This document shows, piece after piece, positions 35,193 to 43,576 of a stretch of DNA of 64,000 bases. The notes beneath the pieces are model-generated. The model was not told the origin of the DNA. It worked only from the letters and a program-made list of their open reading frames with translations, and did not search any database. Each line of letters starts with the position of its first letter. Position 1 is the stretch's first letter. The stretch spans positions 16,003-80,002 of the forward strand of contig UQYV01000011.1 of NCBI GenBank assembly GCA_900545245.1. Direction: 5' to 3'. This DNA is from an uncultured Bacteroidales bacterium (GTDB taxonomy: Bacteria; Bacteroidota; Bacteroidia; Bacteroidales; UBA932). Position numbers and translations under genes: made by a program.

Positions 35193-35311
35193 GGGGCGAA
35201 TAAAAGGCGGTCTGCTTCGTTGGATGTCTTGATGAAATCCTCACAACCATAAGGTTGCTGCGGTATTCATCTTTACCATCCGCCTTGCATCCCATCCTTT
35301 TCTTCATCCCC
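35193..35311 (+). repeat. Stop-codon palindrome family, copy B (after the acyl-CoA ligase)
   Basis: The left arm GGGGCGAATAAAAGG (35193-35207) is largely complementary to CCTTTTCTTCATCCCC (35296-35311). The core AATCCTCACAACC, ATAA loop, GGTTGCTGCGGTATT spans 35236-35266. The inner flank GATGAAAT pairs with ATTCATC. It starts one base after the TGA stop. Confidence 0.85.
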
Positions 35312-35380
35312 TTCGACAAGATAACTTTTTCCGGATATTTGAAATAATAAATATTTATAAATAATTAAATTAATAATCCA

Positions 35381-36670
35381 ATGAGTAAAAAAAACAGTAA
35401 CGTTCTGGCGATTGCAATCATGTTTTTCCTCTTCGGAATGATTTCTTTCGTCACTGGACTTCAGAATCCGATGGGTGTCATCGTAAAGGCACAGTTCGGA
35501 GCCTCAAATTTTATGTCGCAGCTCGGTAATGCCGCGAACTTCATCGCTTATGCCTTCCTCGGACTTCCTGCGGGAATCATCCTGAAGAAGAAGGGCTACA
35601 AGTTCACCGCTCTTGCAGCAGTCGCTGTCGGTTTTATCGGCGTGACGATTTCCTGGCTTTCAGGAGTTGTTGAAAGCTTTGGTGTGTACCTCGCAGGTGC
35701 ATTCATCTCAGGTTTCTCAATGTGTATGCTCAACACCGTTGTCAACCCGATGCTCAACACTTTGGGCGGCGGCGGAAACAAGGGTAACCAGCTCATCCAG
35801 CTCGGAGGCTCAGTCAACTCTCTTTGCGCCACCATCGTTCCGGTGCTCGTGGGTTATCTTATCGGTGATGCTTCCAAGGCGACCATTTCAAACGCAAACC
35901 CTGCGCTTTTCATCGCTATGGGCGTCTTTGCACTTGCATTCCTGATTATTTTCATCTCGGTAATTCCGGAGCCTGAGCTTGAGAACAAGGCTAACTATGA
36001 TGAAGAAAATGAGCCGATGACAGTTTCTCTCGGTCGTCTTTTCTCACAGCGTCACTTTGTTTTCGGTATCATCGCAATCTTTATCTATGTCGGTGTTGAG
36101 GTTGGTATCCCGAATTTCGTGAATCTCTATCTTACTACAGACTATATGCTTCCGGGCACAGTCGAGCACGTTTCAGCTGCCGTTGCCGGAACAATCGTCG
36201 GAATCTACTGGCTTTTGATGCTTTGCGGCCGTCTCATCGGTGGAGCCATCGGAGGCAAGGTTTCAAGCCGCGTGATGATGATTTCAGTTTCGTCTCTCGC
36301 ACTTGTGCTCCTTCTCCTTGGAATGTTCCTTCCTGCAACTCTCGTCAAGTTCCCGACCGTTACTTCCGAACTCAAGTTCGCTCTCGCAGATGTGCCTCTC
36401 AATGTGGTGTTCTTCATCCTCTGCGGATTGTGCACATCAGTTATGTGGGGTTCAATCTTCAACCTTGCAGTTGAAGGACTTGGAAAATACACATCCCTTG
36501 CATCCGGAGTCTTTATGATGCTTGTCTGCGGTGGTGGTATTCTTCCGCTCGTTCAGGGAGCTGTCGCTGACGCGACTTCAATAATGACAGGATACTGGGT
36601 TATTATCGCAGGAGTAGCTTATATGCTTCTCTTCGCCCTTTTCCTTTCAAAACCGAAAACAGCAAAATAA
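35381..36670 (+). CDS. MFS sugar transporter (FucP/glucose-galactose type)
   Basis: 429 residues with about twelve hydrophobic segments. Family landmarks are FFLFGMISFVTGLQNPMG in helix 1, GLPAGIILKKKGYK in the loop after helix 2, FISGFSMCMLNTVVNPMLNTLGGGGNKGNQL and GGSVNSL. This is the glucose/galactose-fucose permease layout of proton symporters. It lies 9 bases upstream of a ROK sugar kinase, so a hexose is probably imported unphosphorylated and then phosphorylated by its neighbour. Confidence 0.92.
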   Translation: MSKKNSNVLAIAIMFFLFGMISFVTGLQNPMGVIVKAQFGASNFMSQLGNAANFIAYAFLGLPAGIILKKKGYKFTALAAVAVGFIGVTISWLSGVVESFGVYLAGAFISGFSMCMLNTVVNPMLNTLGGGGNKGNQLIQLGGSVNSLCATIVPVLVGYLIGDASKATISNANPALFIAMGVFALAFLIIFISVIPEPELENKANYDEENEPMTVSLGRLFSQRHFVFGIIAIFIYVGVEVGIPNFVNLYLTTDYMLPGTVEHVSAAVAGTIVGIYWLLMLCGRLIGGAIGGKVSSRVMMISVSSLALVLLLLGMFLPATLVKFPTVTSELKFALADVPLNVVFFILCGLCTSVMWGSIFNLAVEGLGKYTSLASGVFMMLVCGGGILPLVQGAVADATSIMTGYWVIIAGVAYMLLFALFLSKPKTAK

Positions 36671-36679
36671 TTAATAATT

Positions 36680-37651
36680 ATGGTAGAGTCATTGGAGAAA
36701 CAGTATGTAGTCGGCATCGACGTCGGAGGCCAGACCACAAAAATAGGAGTTGTTGACGCTCGTGGCCAGGTGCTTGCGCAGACAGTCATCCGTTCAGACA
36801 ATTATGACGAACCGGAGCCATATCTCGACGAGGTTGCAGCGGCTGTGAAGAAGGTCGTTGAGGAAGCCAATGTTTCCGGCAAAGTTCGCGGAGTCGGTAT
36901 CGGAGCTCCCAACGGCAACTACTACACCGGTATGGTGGAGATGGCGCCTAATGTCGTTTGGGCAAGAACTACTGCGGTTCCTGTGGCAAAGATGCTTTCA
37001 ACTCGTTTGAACGGCATTCCTGTCGCCCTTACTAACGATGCAAATGCTGCGGCAGTGGGTGAGATGACCTACGGTGCGGCTCGTGGAATGAAGAACTTCA
37101 TTATGATTACTCTCGGCACCGGAGTCGGCAGCGGTATCGTCATCAACGGCGAGGTTGTCTATGGTCACGACGGTTTTGCCGGCGAGCTCGGCCACGTGAG
37201 GGTTATTCGCAATAACGGACGTCTCTGCGGTTGCGGCAGGACAGGCTGTCTTGAGGCATATTGCTCTGCAATCGGTGTCGCAAGAACAGCACGCGAGTGG
37301 CTCGAAATGTCTGAGGAACCGTCTCTTCTGCGCGGTATCGACAACATCAGCTCAAAGGATGTTTACGATGCGGCAAAAGAAGGAGACCCTCTCGCTCTTC
37401 GAGTTTTCAACTTCACCGGTCATATGCTCGGCAACGCATTCGCCGATTTCATAGCTTTCAGCGCCCCTGAGGCCATAGTCCTCTTCGGCGGTCTCGCCCG
37501 CAGCAAGGAATTCCTCACCGAACCAATCCTTGAGGCGATGAACGGCAATGTTCTGGACATCTGGAAAGATAAGGTGAAACTCGTCTACTCAGCCCTCAAG
37601 GAGTCTGACGCCGCCATTCTCGGTGCTTCAGCCCTCGCTTGGGAATTGTAA
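36680..37651 (+). CDS. ROK-family sugar kinase (glucokinase-like)
   Basis: 323 residues. The ATP phosphate loop is GIDVGGQTTKIGVVD. The substrate region is ALTNDANAAAVGEMTYGAA with catalytic Asp, GTGVGSGIVINGEVVYG, and the ROK signature with zinc cysteines is GELGHVRVIRNNGRLCGCGRTGCLEAY. There is no N-terminal DNA-binding domain, so it is a kinase and not a ROK repressor. With the transporter upstream, the most likely reaction is ATP-dependent phosphorylation of glucose at C6; other hexoses are possible. It is followed by repeat copy C and a terminator. Confidence 0.93.
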   Translation: MVESLEKQYVVGIDVGGQTTKIGVVDARGQVLAQTVIRSDNYDEPEPYLDEVAAAVKKVVEEANVSGKVRGVGIGAPNGNYYTGMVEMAPNVVWARTTAVPVAKMLSTRLNGIPVALTNDANAAAVGEMTYGAARGMKNFIMITLGTGVGSGIVINGEVVYGHDGFAGELGHVRVIRNNGRLCGCGRTGCLEAYCSAIGVARTAREWLEMSEEPSLLRGIDNISSKDVYDAAKEGDPLALRVFNFTGHMLGNAFADFIAFSAPEAIVLFGGLARSKEFLTEPILEAMNGNVLDIWKDKVKLVYSALKESDAAILGASALAWEL

Positions 37652-37653
37652 AT

Positions 37654-37777
37654 GTAAAATTGCCTAAACGGCACGTCTGCGGCGTTGGGCTTCCTGATTT
37701 TAATCCTCACAACCATGAGGTTGCTGCGGTTAAAATCCATCGCCCGCCTTGCATCCGCACCATTTATACAATTTTAC
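37654..37777 (+). repeat. Stop-codon palindrome family, copy C (after the ROK kinase)
   Basis: The left arm starting GTAAAATTGCCTAAACGGC (37654) is complementary to the right arm ending ATTTATACAATTTTAC (37777) over about 27 bases with some mismatches. The core is at 37702-37735 with an ATGA loop; its flank TTTTAA pairs with TTAAAA. It begins two bases after the stop codon. Confidence 0.85.
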
Positions 37778-37789
37778 CTATAGTATATG

Positions 37790-37821
37790 AAGGGAATGGC
37801 TTGATTGTCATTCCCTTTTTT
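37790..37821 (+). terminator. Intrinsic terminator of the sugar transporter-kinase operon
   Basis: AAGGGAATG (37790-37798) pairs perfectly with CATTCCCTT (37809-37817), followed by a run of T. It lies just downstream of repeat copy C. Confidence 0.9.
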
Positions 37822-37842
37822 ATTTGATATGAAAATCTGAGA

Positions 37843-37903
37843 GTGGAAAGCATATAAAAAGATGAAGTGCAACGCAGCAATTCGCTTTTTAGATGTTTTC
37901 CAC
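37843..37903 (-). repeat. Stop-codon palindrome family, short copy at the end of miaA
   Basis: GTGGAAAGCATATAAAAAG (37843-37861) pairs with CTTTTTAGATGTTTTCCAC (37885-37903) at 17 of 19 positions. The second arm is the last codons and stop of miaA (stop at 37889-37891). The central core is absent; only the GCGTTGC motif remains as the loop. Confidence 0.85.
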
Positions 37904-38812
37904 CCACGCAATGGATTTGTCGCGGCGCCAGTAAGACAGCTGGCGTTTGGCGTAGCGGCGGGAGTTGCGTTGGATTAGCTCTATGGCCCGTTCCAGAGTG
38001 GTGACTGGGCCGTCTCCCGGGGAGGTGGGACCCCAGCCTTCGGTGCTGACTTTGCCGTCGAGGTAGTCGAACCAGGCAAAAATTTCTTTGTAGCCTACTG
38101 TTTGGAGGGCAGGGCGGTCGCGAAGGGGAATTAGGCCCCGGACCTCTTCGACCAGGCCTTCATCAATCATCTTCAACACCCTTGCGTCAATGCGTGAATA
38201 GAGTTTCTCCTTTGGGCGCATCAGGCCGATTTTTTCGATCCTGAAATCGTGACTGCGCTTCGGTGAAGTCTTGAAAGACGAAAATTTGCGCCCTGTCATC
38301 AGACAGACTTCGAGTGCTCTGAGTACCCTCTGGCCGTTGGAAAGGTCAATCACCTCGCAGCTTTCCGGGTCGAGAGAGCGCAGCTCATCGGCCAAAGCCC
38401 CGACGCCTTCCTCCCGAAGCCGGGCGGTCAGTTCAGCTCTCAGCTTCTGATCCGCAGGGGGGAAATCGTCCAGACCGTTGACAAAGGCATCGATGTAAAA
38501 CCCCGAGCCGCCACACATCACGAGCCTCTCGTGCCCCATCTCAAGGAGTTCCTTCACAAGACGGTGTGCCTCAATCTCATAGCGCCCGGCGGTGTAGTCC
38601 TCTCCGACTGAATTAGAGTGTATAAAGTAATGCTTCACGGCGGCAAGCTGTGAAGCATCCGGGACAGCTGTCCCAATGGTCATTTCCTTGAAAATCTGTC
38701 TTGAGTCGCACGAAATCACCGGCGAACCGTATTCCAGAGCCTTCTTGATGGCGAAATCGGTTTTCCCGACTCCCGTCGGTCCCAATATTATCTCAACTTT
38801 CCTATTCGTCAT
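37889..38812 (-). CDS. miaA: tRNA dimethylallyltransferase
   Basis: 307 residues from MTNRKVEIILGPTGVGKTDFA (start 38812). The longer reading frame upstream is the reverse reading of a repetitive acidic stretch in the next gene and is not real. Motifs are the P-loop GPTGVGKT, SCDSRQIFKEMTIGTA (catalytic Asp), GGSGFYIDAFVNG and RRYAKRQLSYWRRD near the C-terminus. The enzyme adds the dimethylallyl group to A37 of tRNAs that read UNN codons. The start overlaps the end of the preceding gene by 11 bases. Its stop lies in a palindrome arm. Confidence 0.95.
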   Translation of the reverse strand: MTNRKVEIILGPTGVGKTDFAIKKALEYGSPVISCDSRQIFKEMTIGTAVPDASQLAAVKHYFIHSNSVGEDYTAGRYEIEAHRLVKELLEMGHERLVMCGGSGFYIDAFVNGLDDFPPADQKLRAELTARLREEGVGALADELRSLDPESCEVIDLSNGQRVLRALEVCLMTGRKFSSFKTSPKRSHDFRIEKIGLMRPKEKLYSRIDARVLKMIDEGLVEEVRGLIPLRDRPALQTVGYKEIFAWFDYLDGKVSTEGWGPTSPGDGPVTTLERAIELIQRNSRRYAKRQLSYWRRDKSIAWVENI

Positions 38813-39365
38813 CCCCCTCGTTTTCATCATAGACGACGTCCTCCTCATCCTTATCATCATCATCGTCATCCTCGTCATCATCGAAATCATCCTCATCATC
38901 CCAATTTCCCTCTTCCTTACGGATGATGTTGCGCTTCTTGTCCTCCGGCAGGTCTTCGTAGGCCACATATCCGTTCTCGAACTCGATGGGATTAGGCCCC
39001 TTCGTCTCCACAAGCACCGGATACACGATGCCCGGTCTTGCCTCAACCTCGCCCTCGCAGTTCACGAGCACGCTTTTCTTGTTGGTCGTGTCGTAGAAAT
39101 AGACAAAACTGTCCTCGCCCCTTTTGTGGCAGTCCCCGAGAGTCACCTCGTCAATCGTTCCTTTTCCCAAATCGCTCACACTGTAGCGTGCAATCGCGCT
39201 TCCGTCAGGATTCACCGACTTGAAAAGCACAATCTGGTCCATAGGAAAATCCATATCCGCGCGCATTCTCTTGTGGAACGAATAGAGCGAACTTGTCGAC
39301 TTGAGTTCATAAACTCTCGCAAAGCCCTTCAGCCCGGGCAGGGAAACTCTGTATCTCAATATCAT
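38802..39365 (-). CDS. pRiA4b ORF-3-like protein with a long acidic tail
   Basis: 187 residues from MILRYRVSLPGLKGFARVYEL (start 39365; longer frames exist). The first 130 residues (YSFHKRMRADMDF, FVYFYDTTNK) resemble the pRiA4b ORF-3/IS1096 TnpR-like fold seen as a stand-alone protein in many Bacteroidota. No transposase lies nearby. The last 35 residues are almost only Asp and Glu with runs of up to six Asp, encoded by a GA(T/C)-type repeat that could slip. The gene overlaps miaA by 11 bases (ATGACGAATAG), suggesting coupled translation. Function unknown. Confidence 0.7.
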   Translation of the reverse strand: MILRYRVSLPGLKGFARVYELKSTSSLYSFHKRMRADMDFPMDQIVLFKSVNPDGSAIARYSVSDLGKGTIDEVTLGDCHKRGEDSFVYFYDTTNKKSVLVNCEGEVEARPGIVYPVLVETKGPNPIEFENGYVAYEDLPEDKKRNIIRKEEGNWDDEDDFDDDEDDDDDDKDEEDVVYDENEGDDE

Positions 39366-39490
39366 ACGACAAATAATGATTATGCGGGAAACCATATTCC
39401 CGGAAAACGGCCTCAAAGGTACAAAATGATATGCTATGCAGCCTAAATTTTTTGCAAAAAATGCTAAAAATACCTTTGTTGCCCAACAAT

Positions 39491-39521
39491 TTTGATAACA
39501 TCGAAAATATGTCTATTTTTG
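39491..39521 (+). promoter_or_regulatory. Promoter of the IMPACT-family gene
   Basis: -33 TTTG (39491-39494), 19-base spacer, -7 TATTTTTG (39514-39521). The position rules out the upstream ATG codons (39431, 39509) as starts. Confidence 0.8.
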
Positions 39522-39544
39522 AGGCCGTGCAGGTACACGTAGAT

Positions 39545-40159
39545 ATGGCAGAAGAAAACATCAAGGACACGTACAACAGCATTGCAGCGCCTTCCAGAGG
39601 GCTTTTCAAGGACAACGGAAGCCGCTTTATCGCGTTGGCCTATCCGGTTGAGGCCGAAGCGCAGATTAAGGAAATCGTGGCCTCGTTGAAGAAGGAATAT
39701 CATGATGCCAGACATCACTGCTATGCCTATCGACTTGGATACAAGGCAGATGTGTTCCGTGCCAATGATGACGGGGAGCCTTCCGGCTCGGCAGGGAGAC
39801 CAATACTGGGACAGATAGATTCCCGTGGACTGAGCGACGTTCTTGTCGTGGTCGTGCGCTATTTCGGGGGCATAAAATTAGGCATTCCCGGGCTTATCCG
39901 CGCCTACAAGACATCCTCCGAAGATGCTCTGTCGCAGGCCGCGGTTGTCGAGAAGATCGCTGCGGTGAACTACAGGGTCGAATTCGGCTACATGGCTATG
40001 AATTTCGTGATGAAGGTGTTGAAAGACTTGAAGATGGAGGCTGGTGACCAACAGTTTGACATGCGCTGTTCGGCCGTTGTCCGAGTCCGCCTTTCCGCCG
40101 AAAGGGACTTCCTCTTGCGGATGGGTGATATAGACGATTGTGTGGTTACAAAAATATAA
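39545..40159 (+). CDS. IMPACT/YigZ-family protein
   Basis: 204 residues from MAEENIKDTYNSIAAPSRGL. The start is fixed by the promoter just upstream. The UPF0029/Impact domain is recognisable (SRFIALAYPV, DARHHCYAYRLG, NDDGEPSGSAGRPILGQI, DVLVVVVRYFGGIKLGIPGLIRAYKTS), followed by a ferredoxin-like C-terminal domain. The family is widely conserved. The eukaryotic relative IMPACT regulates the GCN2 kinase and bacterial members may bind nucleic acid, but no reaction is established. Confidence 0.9.
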   Translation: MAEENIKDTYNSIAAPSRGLFKDNGSRFIALAYPVEAEAQIKEIVASLKKEYHDARHHCYAYRLGYKADVFRANDDGEPSGSAGRPILGQIDSRGLSDVLVVVVRYFGGIKLGIPGLIRAYKTSSEDALSQAAVVEKIAAVNYRVEFGYMAMNFVMKVLKDLKMEAGDQQFDMRCSAVVRVRLSAERDFLLRMGDIDDCVVTKI

Positions 40160-40236
40160 AATGACTATATTTGTAAAATATATGAAGGCCGCAGTTCAGT
40201 GGTGAACGGGGGCAAGTATATGAAACTTAAATGGGT

Positions 40237-41337
40237 ATGAAAACAGTTCATAATTTCTATGCGGGACCGTGCGTCCTGCCGGGGCAGGCTGTTGAGGCTG
40301 CAATCGAGGCTCTGAAGGACTTTTCCGGAACCGGACTGTCCGTAATTGAGATTTCACACAGGTCGAAAGAATGGGAGGCGGTGATGGACGAATGCCGCTC
40401 TCTTTGGAAAGAACTGCTGCATATCCCTGACACTCACGAAGTTGTCTTCCTTGGGGGTGGTGCAAGTATGGAGTTTCTCTATGTCGTAATGAACTTCCTC
40501 GAGAAAAAGGCAGGCTATCTTGAGACAGGCGTATGGGCAAAGAAGGCTCTCAAAGAGGCGAAAGGCTTTGCGGAATCAAAGGGTGCAGAGGCGTTCGCGG
40601 TGGCTTCTTCGGCCGATAAGACATATTCGTATATACCTAAAGGATATGAGATTCCGAAGGATCTTGACTATTTCCACATCACAACGAACAATACGATCTA
40701 CGGGACCGAGATAGCATACGACATGGATTGTCCGGTGCCTCTGATTGCCGACATGTCTTCGGACATACTGTCACGGCCGGTTGATGTCTCGAAATATGCG
40801 CTTATCTACGGAGGGGCTCAGAAAAATGTCGGCCCGGCCGGAGTCAGCTTCGCCATTATTCGCAAGGATGCTCTCGGAAAGGTGTCGCACTACATTCCGA
40901 CAATGCTGAACTATCAGACCCACATCGACGGAAAATCAATGTACAACACCCCGCCCGTGTTCCCTATATTTGTGATGAAGGAAACCCTCAAGTGGCTCAA
41001 GGAGCAGGGGGGTGTCGAGGCCATCAATAAAATCAATAAAAAGAAGGCTGCCATGTTGTATGATGAGATTGACCGCAACTCTCTCTTTGTCGGAACGGCT
41101 GCAACAGAGGACAGGTCAATCATGAACGTCTGCTTCGTGATGGCTCCCGGTTTTGAGCACCTTCAGGATGATTTCATGGCATTCGCCAAGGAGCGCGGGA
41201 TGGTCGGCATCAAGGGACATCGCTCCGTCGGCGGTTTCAGGGCGTCGATTTACAACGCCTGTCCTGTGGAGTCGGTCCAGGCCCTTGTTGACGCGATGAG
41301 GGATTTCGAGACTTTTGTTCTTGAAGAAAAAGACTGA
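40237..41337 (+). CDS. serC: Phosphoserine aminotransferase
   Basis: 366 residues from MKTVHNFYAGPCVLPGQAV (an ATG two codons earlier is possible). The class V aminotransferase layout is complete: SHRSKEWEAVMDE, FLGGGASMEFLYVVMNFL, TTNNTIYGTEI, ADMSSDILSRPVDVSKY and the PLP lysine in YGGAQKNVGPAG. It makes 3-phosphoserine from 3-phosphohydroxypyruvate with glutamate. serA follows 44 bases later, so two successive steps lie next to each other. A -7 box, TATATTTG, is at 40166-40173. Confidence 0.96.
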   Translation: MKTVHNFYAGPCVLPGQAVEAAIEALKDFSGTGLSVIEISHRSKEWEAVMDECRSLWKELLHIPDTHEVVFLGGGASMEFLYVVMNFLEKKAGYLETGVWAKKALKEAKGFAESKGAEAFAVASSADKTYSYIPKGYEIPKDLDYFHITTNNTIYGTEIAYDMDCPVPLIADMSSDILSRPVDVSKYALIYGGAQKNVGPAGVSFAIIRKDALGKVSHYIPTMLNYQTHIDGKSMYNTPPVFPIFVMKETLKWLKEQGGVEAINKINKKKAAMLYDEIDRNSLFVGTAATEDRSIMNVCFVMAPGFEHLQDDFMAFAKERGMVGIKGHRSVGGFRASIYNACPVESVQALVDAMRDFETFVLEEKD

Positions 41338-41381
41338 CTTCTCTTGTAAGAAACTGTGTTGACTTGTAAAAAGCTGTGATT

Positions 41382-42302
41382 ATGAAGATTCTGATTGCAA
41401 CTCAGAAACCGTTTGCGAAGGCTGCGGTTGACGGAATAAGGGAAATCGTTGAGGCACAGGGACATCAGCTGTGTCTGCTTGAAAAATACGAGGGACAGGA
41501 CGCCCTTGTGGCTGCTGTCAACGATGCTGATGCGCTGATTGTGCGCTCGGATAAAGTGAGCTCAGAGGTCATAGAGGCGGCTCCTAAACTGAAGATTGTC
41601 GTCAGGGCAGGGGCCGGATACGACAACCTTGACCTTGAAGCCTGCACGGCGCATGGAGTCGTGGCGATGAACACACCCGGACAGAATGCCAATGCCGTGG
41701 CTGAACTTGTGATTGCGCTGATGATATATATGTCGCGTAATCGGTTCACTCCGGGCACGGGATCCGAAATTTTGGGAAAGAGGCTCGGGCTTCAGGCCTA
41801 TGGCAACGTAGGACGTTTGGTAGCGGCGAAGGCGAAGGCGCTCGGAATGTCCGTGATGGCTTTCGACCCGTTTGTCCCTGCGGAGAAGATGGTTGCAGAG
41901 GGGGTCGAGGCCGCTCAGTCGCTCGAACAACTCTATTCTTCCTGTGATTTTGTTTCCATTCACATCCCGGCTACGCCTCAGACGATCGGTTCAATAAAAG
42001 CATCGCTTGTCGGACTAATGCCTAAAGGAGGATGTCTTGTGAACACCGCACGTAAGGAGGTGATTGACGAGGCGTCGCTTCTTGATTTGCTCAAGATGCG
42101 TGGCGACTTGAAATATGTTGCGGATGTGGCTCCTGTGGCTGCGGAAGAGTTCGCGGCGGCTCTCGGGAATCGCTATTTCGCGACACCGAAGAAGATGGGG
42201 GCGGAGACGGCGGAGGCTAATGTCAATGCGGGCCTTGCCGCAGCACGTCAGATTGTGGCATATTTTGCCACGGGGTGCGAGAAATACAGATTGAACAAGT
42301 AG
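41382..42302 (+). CDS. serA: D-3-phosphoglycerate dehydrogenase
   Basis: 306 residues from ATG 41382 (a GTG two codons earlier is less likely). This is a short type without ACT domains. The NAD site is LGLQAYGNVGRLVAAKAKALG, and the catalytic arginine is in NTARKEVIDE (Arg 224). In the position of the usual catalytic histidine (TPHxGA) the sequence reads FATPKKMGAET, with lysine at 270-271. A lysine-type dehydrogenase of this kind is known outside the E. coli group. The enzyme oxidises 3-phosphoglycerate for serine synthesis. The next gene begins one base after its stop codon. Confidence 0.92.
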   Translation: MKILIATQKPFAKAAVDGIREIVEAQGHQLCLLEKYEGQDALVAAVNDADALIVRSDKVSSEVIEAAPKLKIVVRAGAGYDNLDLEACTAHGVVAMNTPGQNANAVAELVIALMIYMSRNRFTPGTGSEILGKRLGLQAYGNVGRLVAAKAKALGMSVMAFDPFVPAEKMVAEGVEAAQSLEQLYSSCDFVSIHIPATPQTIGSIKASLVGLMPKGGCLVNTARKEVIDEASLLDLLKMRGDLKYVADVAPVAAEEFAAALGNRYFATPKKMGAETAEANVNAGLAAARQIVAYFATGCEKYRLNK

Positions 42303-42303
42303 T

Positions 42304-43575
42304 ATGGTAAGAGTGAAACCTTTTGCGGCGCTGCGTCCGCCGCGCGACATAGTCGAGGAAGTGGCAGCAAGGCCGTACGACGTGATGAACTCGGAGGAGG
42401 CCAAAGAGGAAGCAGGCGAGAAGTCGCTGCTTCATATCACCAGGCCTGAAATCGACTTCACGCCGATTGTTGATGAACATTCTGAGGCTGCCTATGGCAA
42501 GGCTGTCGAAAACTTTGCTCGCTGGCAGAAGAAGGGCTGGCTCAGGCAGGACGACAAGGAATGTTACTACATCTATGCCCAGACGATGGACGGTCGCACT
42601 CAGTACGGAATAGTGCTCTGCGCCCATACTGACGACTATGCCGACGGGGCCATCAAGAAGCATGAACTCACGCGCAAGGAAAAAGAGGACGACCGCATGG
42701 TTCATGTCCGCATCCAGAACGCCAACATTGAGCCTGTGTTTTTTTCCTACCCGGACGATGATCTTATAGGCTCGATTGTGAAGAAATACATTTCACGCAC
42801 TCCGGAATATGACTTTGTCGCGGAAGACGGTTTCGAACATCGCTTCTGGGTGATTGACGACGATGACGACATTGCTGCGATTACAAAGGAGTTTTCCTCC
42901 GTAAAGGCCTTCTATGTCGCTGATGGCCATCATCGTACGGCGGCAGCGGCCCGCGTGGGAGCGGAGAGGCGCGAAAACAATCCGAACCATACGGGAGAGG
43001 AAGAATACAACTGGTTCATGGCCGTTGCCTTTCCAGAGAGCGAACTGAAGATTATGGACTACAACCGTGTGGTGAAAGACCTGAACGGGATGGGCATAGC
43101 TGAGTTCAAGCAGTGTCTTCTCAAATGTTTCTCTTTCGAAGGAATGGGGACTGAAGAAGATCGTAAAAAGGCAGAGCGACAGGGATTACGTAGCTTTGCT
43201 CCGATGCACAGACACGAGTTCTCAATGTATCTTGACGGGTATTGGTGGAAACTCAACTATCAGGGCTCTGTCGATGAGCAAGATCCGATCGGCAGCCTGG
43301 ACGTGACGATTCTTTCCGAGCATGTTCTTGACAAGATTTTGGGAATCAAGGATTTGCGTCGCGATAAACGTATCGATTTCGTCGGCGGAATACGTGGACT
43401 TGGAGAAATCGCCCGCAGAGTTGACAGTGGAGAAATGGCTGTCGGTTTCGTTCTCTACCCGGTGTCGATGCGCGAACTTGTGAACATAGCTGACAGCGGG
43501 AACATAATGCCGCCGAAAACAACCTGGTTCGAGCCTAAACTAAGGTCCGGGCTGGCGATACATAAATTGGACTGA
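42304..43575 (+). CDS. DUF1015 protein of the serine operon
   Basis: 423 residues. The opening VKPFAALRPPRDIVEEVAARPYDVMNSEEA and the motif VADGHHRTAAAARVGAE (Asp 207 to Arg 211) are the landmarks of the DUF1015 family. The DGHHR motif resembles the GHRR-type phosphate motif of ParB/Srx-fold ATPases and free-serine kinases. Only one base separates it from serA, and one base separates it from the next gene, so it is firmly part of the serine operon. No serB phosphatase gene is present in this operon. I infer a role in serine or phosphoserine metabolism, but no activity is shown. Confidence 0.85.
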   Translation: MVRVKPFAALRPPRDIVEEVAARPYDVMNSEEAKEEAGEKSLLHITRPEIDFTPIVDEHSEAAYGKAVENFARWQKKGWLRQDDKECYYIYAQTMDGRTQYGIVLCAHTDDYADGAIKKHELTRKEKEDDRMVHVRIQNANIEPVFFSYPDDDLIGSIVKKYISRTPEYDFVAEDGFEHRFWVIDDDDDIAAITKEFSSVKAFYVADGHHRTAAAARVGAERRENNPNHTGEEEYNWFMAVAFPESELKIMDYNRVVKDLNGMGIAEFKQCLLKCFSFEGMGTEEDRKKAERQGLRSFAPMHRHEFSMYLDGYWWKLNYQGSVDEQDPIGSLDVTILSEHVLDKILGIKDLRRDKRIDFVGGIRGLGEIARRVDSGEMAVGFVLYPVSMRELVNIADSGNIMPPKTTWFEPKLRSGLAIHKLD

Positions 43576-43576
43576 T

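Noticed and set aside
38813..39046. N-terminal extension of MiaA rich in Met and Arg
   Set aside because: It is the acidic repeat of the overlapping upstream gene read in another frame; the MiaA P-loop directly follows the ATG at 38812.
38802..39365. Transposon passenger gene, because relatives are named after IS1096 TnpR
   Set aside because: No transposase or terminal repeats nearby; the family is common as a chromosomal gene in this phylum.
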